6,372 nt of DNA from DASTPP01 sp035762175 (GTDB lineage: Bacteria > Myxococcota_A > Polyangia > Polyangiales > Polyangiaceae), in assembly GCA_035762175.1 (NCBI GenBank), contig DASTPP010000191.1:1-6372 (forward strand), written 5' to 3'. Below, in pieces: positions 1 to 4,449 of the stretch. The notes beneath the pieces are model-generated. The model saw nothing but the letters and a program-made list of their open reading frames with translations, ran no database searches and was not told the DNA's origin. Position numbers and translations under genes: made by a program. The first letter of the stretch is position 1. Every line of letters starts with the position of its first letter.

Positions 1-156
1 TCGCGCGCGACGTGGCTAACGTCTGGCCGGCGCGTCGCGCCCGGCTTGCGCTCAGCAGCCCGGTCGATCGCCCACCTCGTATTCGCCCGAACCTCCGGTC
101 ACGGTCGTCTCGAGCCACTGTCCGGATACACGGCCGAAGCCCCTCAGGACGGTCGC

Positions 157-174
157 CGAGTCGTTCGCGACTCG
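157..174. repeat. 7-bp hairpin with TTCG loop
   Basis: CGAGTCG (157-163) and CGACTCG (168-174) are perfect reverse complements around a TTCG loop. In plus-strand RNA this is a UUCG tetraloop, although the closing pair is G-C and not the especially stable C-G. No T-run follows it, so a terminator role is not supported. It lies in a short stretch full of related palindromes (CGAATTCG, ACTCGAGT). Confidence 0.4.
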
Positions 175-345
175 AATTCGGGACTCGAGTACGATTCGCG
201 TCACGGCCGGGCGCGGCGTCGGGGGCCGCCCGAGCAGACGCCGTCGACGGCGACGAGCGCGGAGAAGGGCGCGCTCTCGGCGCCCACGACGGCGAGGTCG
301 TCGGTCTCCCAGGTGGGCTCGTCGCCGTCGAATGACGGCGTCGGA

Positions 346-372
346 CGCCGGGGGGCCCCCGCAGGGGCGGCG
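346..372 (-). terminator. GC-rich hairpin after lipoprotein stop
   Basis: Immediately downstream of the minus-strand stop codon, CGGCG (368-372) can pair with CGCCG (346-350). Inside it, GGGG (364-367) pairs with CCCC (357-360) around a three-base loop, leaving a bulge at 351-356. There is no T-run, so it is not a classical intrinsic terminator. A weak terminator or a 3'-end stabilising structure is the most that can be said. Confidence 0.2.
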
Positions 373-373
373 C

Positions 374-1984
374 TCACTGGCCGCCGCGGCGCTGCCGGAG
401 CCAGTCGAGCTCGTAGGCGACGTCGTTCTTCACGCGCGGCGACACCGAAACGCCCTGGTCGACGAAGGGGAACTCGGAGACGGCGACGTCCGAGAGGTCG
501 ATGAACCCGAATGCGGACAGGTTGTGAAAGTTGGCGTTCTTGAAGGGGCCCGATTCGAGCTGGTGGCACGAGACGCACGGCGCGTTCGGCCCCGTGAGCT
601 GCCGCCGGTCGGCCGCCCGCGCGCGCGCGGCCTCGTTCGCGGCCGGCGTCTGGAGCGGCCCCGAGACGTCGATTTCGCCGCCGAGCAGGGAGGTGATATC
701 GCCTTCGACCAGCACCTCGAGCAGCTCGTTCCGGTCGGCCGGCGCGAGCCCCTCGAGCGCGAGGCGCGTGGCGCCGTCGAAGCCGCCCGTGCCGACGCGC
801 AGCGCGCCCGCGCCCACGCCGTCGCCGATCGTGCCCGAGGTCGACGTCACGAGCGGGCTCTTCACCAGGAGGCGCCCGTCGAGGCGCGACCGGATCTCGA
901 GCGGCTGGGGCGCGAGCTCGCCGGCGCTCGAGGGGAGCAGCGAGATGAAGTCCCAGGCCGAGTTGAAGGGCTGCGTGGGCAGGCGCCCCGCGTTGAGCGA
1001 AAAGCCCGTGAGCTGCTTGAGCGCCTGGGCGGGGGTAAACCTGACCAGGAACGCTCGCACCTGCTGCAGCAGTCGTTGGCGCGAGGCCGCCTGCGCCAAC
1101 TCGGGCCGCGCCGCGAAGCCCTCGTACGCCGAGTCGCCGAAGCCGCCCGCGCGCAGCCCGAAGAGCGACTCGGCGAATCGCTGCACGGCCAGGTCGCGCA
1201 GCGCCTCGAAGCGCGCCGCCTGCGCGGCGGGCAGCGTCACGCTCGCGCCGGCCCACAGCTGCTCGGCGACGCTCTGGCGCAGGGCGCGGGCCTCGGCGGC
1301 CTCGGCGGCGGCGAGCACGGACTCGGGCGCGACGTCGTACGTGGCGTGCAAGGCGCGATCTTCGGGGTAGGCGGCGATGACGGCGGGCAGCGTGGTGTAC
1401 TCGGCGCTCTGGTAGTTGCGGCTGAACGACTGCCAAACGAGGCGGAACTCGGGCCAGCACCAGCGCTCGACGCCCGCGGGGGTCGGGCCGAGCGGGGCGC
1501 ACACGTCCGCGCGCGCCGAGATGAGCTCCCACGAGTCGTACGGGCTCTCGGAAAGGGGCCTCGACTCGAAAGGAAAGGCCTCGACAGCGTCGTCGAACCA
1601 CCGGCTCGGCAGAAACGCGTCGCCGTCACCCCGCGGCTCGGAGCCGCGAATGAGGTCGGCGTTCGCAGGGTCGAACAAGAGGGTGACGTCGCGCTCGGCG
1701 AGCGGGGGCGCCGCGATCGTGCCGGTGGGCGGCGGTACGGACGGCGGGGGCGCGTCGGGGGGCGTCTCGGCGCCCGGGGGGGGTTCGGCGCCCGGGGGGG
1801 CCTCGGGGGCCTCGGCCTCGCCCTCGGGCAGATCGGCGGAGTCGTCGGGGGTGCCCGCGCCCTCTGCCGGCGCGGTCGGCGCGCCGGCAGAGGGCGCGTC
1901 GGCGCCGGAAGGCCCGCAGTTGGTGAGCCCGACGAGCGAAACTGGAAGGCACAAGAGCAGGGGGCGAAACGTTCGGCGCATCAT
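374..1984 (-). CDS. Lipoprotein with one c-type haem motif (CVSCH)
   Basis: Predicted 536-residue exported lipoprotein. The start is the first of two adjacent ATG codons (1984 and 1981), preceded by GGAGAG at a four-base spacing. Residues 1-23 form a lipoprotein signal: two arginines, a Leu-rich core and the lipobox Leu-Thr-Asn-Cys23. Residues 24 to about 95 are a Pro/Ala/Glu-rich linker with PPPGAE repeats. The remaining roughly 440 residues look globular. Near the C-terminus is a single CxxCH motif, Cys470-Val-Ser-Cys473-His474, the covalent haem c attachment signature, 62 residues before the end. The mature chain contains no methionine, so a Met axial ligand is impossible; His487 is the only histidine after the motif. 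By family knowledge such proteins act in periplasmic or outer-membrane electron transfer, or as parts of oxidases and peroxidases, but I recognise no specific family. The haem motif is seen; function and partner are unknown. It is divergently transcribed from the second lipoprotein. Confidence 0.9.
   Translation of the reverse strand: MMRRTFRPLLLCLPVSLVGLTNCGPSGADAPSAGAPTAPAEGAGTPDDSADLPEGEAEAPEAPPGAEPPPGAETPPDAPPPSVPPPTGTIAAPPLAERDVTLLFDPANADLIRGSEPRGDGDAFLPSRWFDDAVEAFPFESRPLSESPYDSWELISARADVCAPLGPTPAGVERWCWPEFRLVWQSFSRNYQSAEYTTLPAVIAAYPEDRALHATYDVAPESVLAAAEAAEARALRQSVAEQLWAGASVTLPAAQAARFEALRDLAVQRFAESLFGLRAGGFGDSAYEGFAARPELAQAASRQRLLQQVRAFLVRFTPAQALKQLTGFSLNAGRLPTQPFNSAWDFISLLPSSAGELAPQPLEIRSRLDGRLLVKSPLVTSTSGTIGDGVGAGALRVGTGGFDGATRLALEGLAPADRNELLEVLVEGDITSLLGGEIDVSGPLQTPAANEAARARAADRRQLTGPNAPCVSCHQLESGPFKNANFHNLSAFGFIDLSDVAVSEFPFVDQGVSVSPRVKNDVAYELDWLRQRRGGQ
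1767..1800. repeat. 16-bp tandem repeat with G8 and G7 tracts
   Basis: Two copies of a 16-base unit (1767-1782 and 1785-1800), each ending in a G homopolymer (eight G at 1776-1783, seven at 1794-1800), have a period of 18 bases, which is six codons. On the coding strand they are C8 and C7 tracts in the Pro/Ala/Glu linker of the haem-motif lipoprotein. Such tracts are prone to replication slippage. Unit-length changes stay in frame, but single-base changes would truncate the protein. Confidence 0.75.
1856..1898. repeat. Perfect 19-bp inverted repeat inside coding sequence
   Basis: Positions 1856-1874 and 1880-1898 are exact reverse complements with a five-base spacer, so the RNA can form a long, almost pure G/C hairpin. 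It lies in codons 29-43 of the haem-motif lipoprotein, in the Ala/Pro linker just after the lipobox. It would start about 85 bases downstream of the initiation codon. It may be a translation or RNA-stability element, or a small palindromic sequence that inserted into a tolerant linker. Confidence 0.85.
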
Positions 1985-1988
1985 GGTT

Positions 1989-1994
1989 CTCTCC
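1989..1994 (-). promoter_or_regulatory. Ribosome binding site of the haem-motif lipoprotein
   Basis: Read on the minus strand this is GGAGAG, four bases before ATG at 1984 and seven before the second ATG at 1981. It decides the start: the longer frame opening at 2092 would put 36 basic, non-signal residues ahead of a textbook lipoprotein signal peptide. Confidence 0.75.
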
Positions 1995-2050
1995 GCAAGC
2001 CGAAGGTGAAACGGCGCCGGCCGCGACCTGGGCTTATTCGCAGTACGAAG

Positions 2051-2063
2051 CTCGCGTCGCGAG
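2051..2063. repeat. 13-bp palindrome upstream of lipoprotein gene
   Basis: CTCGCG (2051-2056) and CGCGAG (2058-2063) are exact reverse complements around one base. It lies 67-79 bases upstream of the minus-strand lipoprotein start, where an operator could sit. In DNA this GC-rich, short CG palindromes also arise by chance. Confidence 0.3.
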
Positions 2064-2130
2064 GTCGCGCGCGGCCGGCAGCGTGCCGACATACTTCGCC
2101 CCGCGGTCGCGTTCGGACGCGCGGGGAGGC

Positions 2131-2148
2131 AGAAAAAAGTTAGAAAAA
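2131..2148. promoter_or_regulatory. A/T-rich island with two A-tracts
   Basis: Runs of six and five A's in AGAAAAA-type repeats (2131-2148) stand out in DNA of very high GC content. The island is about 150 bases upstream of the minus-strand lipoprotein. Read on the minus strand it is two T-runs preceded at some distance by a GC hairpin (2163-2186, with one bulged base). It could be a promoter or UP-like element, or a terminator for minus-strand RNA arriving from the right. The sequence does not decide. Confidence 0.35.
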
Positions 2149-2528
2149 GGTGACCCGTTCGGCCCCGCGAGGTGCCTCGCCGGGGGGCGCGACGCCCGGC
2201 CCCCGCGCAGCCGGGCGGCGGGGCGCGCGGGCGCCCGACTCACGCGGTGGCGAAACGCAACACGGGCGTGAGCACGTGGGCGACGATCGTACGGTCGCGG
2301 CCGACGCACCATCGGCTGATGACCGTCGGCCTCTGGCGCGTGCCTCGCGCCATGCCCGCCACGCCAGGCGCCTGGGGCGGGGCGAGCTCGGCCTGGTGCT
2401 GGTCGTGGCGCGGCGTTCGCCCCGCTCGACGCCGAACTCGGGCGCCTCGGCTGGCGGCTGGGCGCGGGCCAAGGCGGGGGCGTGCCCATCCGGGGTGGGC
2501 CCGACCCGGGCTGGGGGGGTTCGACCAG

Positions 2529-2579
2529 CAACCGCCCGCTGGCCCCGTGCCCCCGCGGCGGGGCGCGTGTGGCCCGGCG
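2529..2579. repeat. Dispersed GC-rich intergenic repeat, copy A
   Basis: This 51-base segment matches positions 6183-6234 with only a few substitutions and one single-base gap. Its core can fold into a CCCCG/CGGGG hairpin with a three-base loop. Both copies are outside genes. A 16-base piece of the same core also occurs exactly at 2215-2230. This suggests a family of short intergenic repeats in this genome. I do not know a name for it. Confidence 0.65.
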
Positions 2580-2692
2580 AGGCGGGGCGGCGGGGGGGCG
2601 CCGCGGTCCGCTGCCACGGGAGAACGCCGCGATTTACCGAAGGCTTCCGCCTCGAAACGCGGTTCCGGGCGGTCTCGTCGCTCCCCCGCACC

Positions 2693-2721
2693 AAAATCGT
2701 GCATCCGCGTCCGATTTTTTT
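2693..2721 (+). promoter_or_regulatory. AT-rich inverted repeat with T7 run
   Basis: AAAATCG (2693-2699) and CGATTTT (2712-2718) are perfect reverse complements around 12 bases, and the right arm continues into seven T's (2715-2721). The stem has only two G/C pairs, so it is a poor intrinsic terminator. As an AT-rich island 33 bases before a strong ribosome binding site, it could instead be an operator or promoter-associated element for plus-strand transcription. Confidence 0.35.
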
Positions 2722-2744
2722 GCGACTTGAACGCCGGGTCCCGT

Positions 2745-2759
2745 CCTTCCATCGGAGGG
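2745..2759 (+). promoter_or_regulatory. Strong Shine-Dalgarno in a small hairpin
   Basis: GGAGGG (2754-2759) is a near-ideal Shine-Dalgarno, with the GGAGG part five bases before the ATG at 2764. The preceding CCTTCC (2745-2750) can pair with all six bases (one G-U pair) around the loop ATC, so in RNA the site could be masked. A similar arrangement, TCCTTCC then GAGG then ATG, precedes the lipoprotein at 2975. Confidence 0.35.
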
Positions 2760-2763
2760 TCTC

Positions 2764-3075
2764 ATGTTCTTCGCTTCGTGGTCACACCTGCCGATCGGGC
2801 GGCGCCCGGCCGCGTTCGGGTCGGGCGACGGCCTCGTGCTCGGTCGCGTTGGCGGGCACGTCGACCCCGCGGTGGCGCGGCGTTTTGCCACGCTTCGAAT
2901 TCGGCGGCGTGCGACGGAAGCGGGCACGAAGAGACGGCGTGGTAGTTTAGGTTCCTTCCCTAGTGAGGTCGACGATGCGTCATCCGTACCGTTCGTTCGT
3001 TGCCAAGGTTCCTCTCCTCTCGATCGCAGGCCTTGCCTTGCTGCTCTCCGGCACCGCCGCCTGCGGCGACGATGA
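2764..3075 (+). CDS. Weak candidate: 103-residue small ORF
   Basis: The only support is the strong Shine-Dalgarno at 2754-2758 and the AT-rich patch upstream. The first 40 or so codons (opening Met-Phe-Phe-Ala-Ser-Trp) have G/C-rich third positions. After about position 2880 that bias disappears, and the last third overlaps the lipoprotein gene out of frame and looks like its shadow. No domain is recognised. It could be a short leader peptide, the 5' remnant of a broken gene, or not a gene. Confidence 0.15.
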   Translation: MFFASWSHLPIGRRPAAFGSGDGLVLGRVGGHVDPAVARRFATLRIRRRATEAGTKRRRGSLGSFPSEVDDASSVPFVRCQGSSPLDRRPCLAALRHRRLRRR

Positions 3076-4354
3076 CGACGACGGGGCTGCGGGCCGGGCC
3101 GGCAACGCGGGGGCCGGCGGTAGGCCCGGCGGCGGCACCGGCGGCGGGGTCGGCACCGGCGGCGGGGCCGGCCCCGGCGGCGGGGCCGGCACCGGCGGGT
3201 CGGCCGGCTTCGCTGGCGCCGGCGCGGGCGGGCAGGGCGGCTCGGCGGGCAGTGGCGTTGCTGGCTCGGGGGGTGGGGGCGGCGCGGCGGGGGGCGGGGG
3301 GGCGAGCGGTGGCGGGGGCACCGCGGGCGACGGTTCCGCGGGCGCGGGGGGCGGTTCCGCGGGCGCAGGGGGCGGCGCGGCGGGCGCGGCGGGCGCGGGG
3401 GGCGGCGCGGCGGGCGCGGGGGGCGGCGCGGCAGGTGCCGGCGGCTCGGCAGGTGCCGGCGGCGGCTCGGCAGGTGCCGGCGGAGCGGCCGGTGGTGGCG
3501 GCGCGGCGGGGGCGAGCGGCGGGGGCGGGTCGGGTGCCAACGTCGTACCGACCACGTGCGCCGAGGCGCGTGGCAACGTCGGCTGCTGCGGCCCCGACGG
3601 CGCGCTCTATTACTGCGACCCCCTCGACTACGCGCTCGCGCGCGTCGACTGCGGCGCATACCGCGCCTGCGGCTGGAACCCCGACTTCGTGCCGTTCCCC
3701 GGTGGGAGCGGGGCCGTGGGCGGGTACGACTGCGGCACCGACGGCGCGGCCGACCCGTCGGGCAAGGCGCCCATCGCCTGCGGGCCCGACGACCCGGGCG
3801 GCGAAGGGCCGCCCGGCGGCACGACCACCGGCCCCTCGCTGCGCATGGGCCGCGCGGTCTGCTCGGGCGTCACCTACCAGGTCACGGTCGAGAAGCCCGT
3901 CTTCAACCAGGAGAAGTCCGAGCAGTGCGGCTGCTCGTGGTACGACCAGGTGACCACCGTCGAGGACGTGGTGTCCGAGTTTTCGTTCCGCTGGCAGACC
4001 GGCAACAGCGACCTATCGGCGCCCGACATGTGGGTCGCGGCCGAGTTCGTCGACGTCTCGCCCACCGCGGCCCAGCTCGTTTGCTTCCACGCGCCGAACA
4101 CCGCGCTCTACTTCGGCGGAAACGCCTTCGCCATCGCCCCCCACGCCTTCATCGACTGCTACATGCTCGACGGCGAAGCGACGTTCGGCAACAACGCCTG
4201 CGCGGCGAACGCGACCGTCGACTTGAACGCCGGGCACGTGCGCTTCGACGTGGGCTGCAGCGGCTCCGTGCCGCACGGCGACTACCGGTACGAAGTGAAG
4301 GTCGACGGCGACGCGTCGTGCGCGCTCTTCCCGTCGTGGGACGACGCCCCTTGA
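2975..4354 (+). CDS. Gly-rich-linker, Cys-rich surface lipoprotein
   Basis: Predicted 459-residue exported lipoprotein. ATG at 2975 is chosen because TGAGG (2964-2968) lies six bases upstream; an in-frame GTG at 2963 would overlap that site. Residues 1-30 are a signal peptide with a hydrophobic core and Cys30 after Gly-Thr-Ala-Ala; the -3 Thr is a relaxed lipobox. Gly31 and five aspartates follow. Residues 37-188 are Gly/Ala/Ser repeats, likely a flexible tether. Residues 189-459 hold 16 cysteines in two groups of eight. The first (195-269) includes a Cys-Cys pair, a Tyr-Tyr-Cys, and a Cys-Gly-Trp-Asn followed by Tyr-Asp-Cys-Gly. The second (296 to near the end) is a beta-rich-looking domain with a Cys-Gly-Cys. 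The even number suggests up to eight disulfides and an extracytoplasmic location. This architecture is common in myxobacterial surface proteins; the ligand or activity is unknown. It is divergent from the haem-motif lipoprotein. Confidence 0.92.
   Translation: MRHPYRSFVAKVPLLSIAGLALLLSGTAACGDDDDDGAAGRAGNAGAGGRPGGGTGGGVGTGGGAGPGGGAGTGGSAGFAGAGAGGQGGSAGSGVAGSGGGGGAAGGGGASGGGGTAGDGSAGAGGGSAGAGGGAAGAAGAGGGAAGAGGGAAGAGGSAGAGGGSAGAGGAAGGGGAAGASGGGGSGANVVPTTCAEARGNVGCCGPDGALYYCDPLDYALARVDCGAYRACGWNPDFVPFPGGSGAVGGYDCGTDGAADPSGKAPIACGPDDPGGEGPPGGTTTGPSLRMGRAVCSGVTYQVTVEKPVFNQEKSEQCGCSWYDQVTTVEDVVSEFSFRWQTGNSDLSAPDMWVAAEFVDVSPTAAQLVCFHAPNTALYFGGNAFAIAPHAFIDCYMLDGEATFGNNACAANATVDLNAGHVRFDVGCSGSVPHGDYRYEVKVDGDASCALFPSWDDAP
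3083..3538 (+). repeat. Gly/Ala/Ser-coding low-complexity repeat tract
   Basis: About 456 bases of degenerate G/C-rich tandem repeats encode Gly-Ala-Gly-Gly-type units. Near the 3' end the 15-base unit GGCAGGTGCCGGCGG occurs exactly three times (3430-3444, 3448-3462, 3469-3483) with in-frame spacing. Earlier units of the form GCGGGCGCGGGGGGC repeat between about 3347 and 3430. Purity rises toward the 3' end, suggesting recent expansion. Length variation between strains would change tether length without breaking the frame. Confidence 0.85.
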
Positions 4355-4370
4355 CGGCGTGAGCGACCCC

Positions 4371-4413
4371 GGGCCCCGGCCGCGCGCGGCGGCCGTCGCC
4401 TCCGTCGGGGCCC
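4371..4413. terminator. GC hairpins in the convergent gap
   Basis: GGGCCCCG (4371-4378) and CGGGGCCC (4406-4413) are exact reverse complements. Between them lies a perfect 12-base palindrome, GCCGCGCGCGGC (4379-4390). The structure is symmetric and sits between two convergent stop codons (4354 and 4450), where a bidirectional terminator is expected. There is no T-run in either direction. Confidence 0.35.
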
Positions 4414-4434
4414 CCTCCGCGCCGACTTCGGGCC

Positions 4435-4447
4435 CCCGCACGGCGGG
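4435..4447 (-). terminator. Small hairpin after reductase stop
   Basis: CCCGC (4435-4439) and GCGGG (4443-4447) pair around a three-base loop, two bases downstream of the minus-strand TGA (4450-4452). There is no T-run. It may contribute to 3'-end formation of the repressor-reductase transcript. Confidence 0.25.
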
Positions 4448-4449
4448 CA

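Larger units (their letters stand above)
1..373. other. Left-edge region without an assignable gene
   Basis: No reading frame here has a convincing start, ribosome binding site and protein-like composition together. The first 200 bases are less GC-rich than the rest of the window and are crowded with short palindromes and repeats, including two copies of GACTCGA (169-175 and 182-188) and a hairpin at 157-174. Positions 201-336 read on the minus strand give a run of codons almost all ending in G or C and a natural-looking peptide, but no start codon goes with it. It could be a gene remnant. The right end (346-372) is GC hairpin sequence just downstream of the haem-motif lipoprotein stop codon. 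Confidence 0.6.
1985..2974. other. Divergent intergenic region, about 990 bases
   Basis: This stretch separates the two divergently transcribed lipoproteins. Frames are open because of the GC content, but the translations are Arg/Pro/Gly-rich shadows with no family signal. Recognisable content, left to right: ribosome binding site of the minus-strand gene (1989-1994), a 13-bp palindrome (2051-2063), an A-rich island (2131-2148), a GC hairpin at 2163-2186, a GC-rich dispersed repeat (2529-2579), an AT-rich inverted repeat with a T7 run (2693-2721), and a strong Shine-Dalgarno plus ATG at 2754-2766. Minus-strand codons ending at a TGA at 2240-2242 (roughly 2240-2330) have coding-like G/C third positions and could be a gene remnant. 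I found no clear sigma-70 promoter for either gene. Confidence 0.6.

Noticed and set aside
12..504. Plus-strand frames at the left edge (12-335 and 46-504)
   Set aside because: Arg/Ser/Ala-rich with no binding site or motif; the second runs antisense into the lipoprotein gene.
201..1601. 466-residue minus-strand frame overlapping the haem-motif lipoprotein
   Set aside because: Mostly Arg/Ala-rich out-of-frame reading. Only its last 45 codons look coding, and these are reported separately as a finding.
332..2143. 603-residue open frame on the plus strand opposite the haem-motif lipoprotein
   Set aside because: Arg/Gly/Ala-rich translation with no motif; it is the GC-driven antisense shadow of a gene with a signal peptide, lipobox, Shine-Dalgarno and haem motif.
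2150..2950. Long plus-strand frames across the divergent region
   Set aside because: Two overlapping frames are both Arg/Pro/Ala-rich, lack binding sites and contain the dispersed repeat; no domain was recognisable.
2963..2977. GTG at 2963 as the start of the Gly-rich lipoprotein
   Set aside because: It would overlap the GAGG that serves ATG 2975 and adds only four residues before the signal peptide.
3083..3538. CRISPR-like array in the repeat tract
   Set aside because: Units are short, contiguous, in frame and code for a Gly-rich tether; there are no unique spacers.
2980..3576. 198-residue Pro/Ala-rich minus-strand frame
   Set aside because: It is the exact antisense of the Gly/Ala/Ser repeats; the proline-rich look comes from GGC/GCC complementarity.
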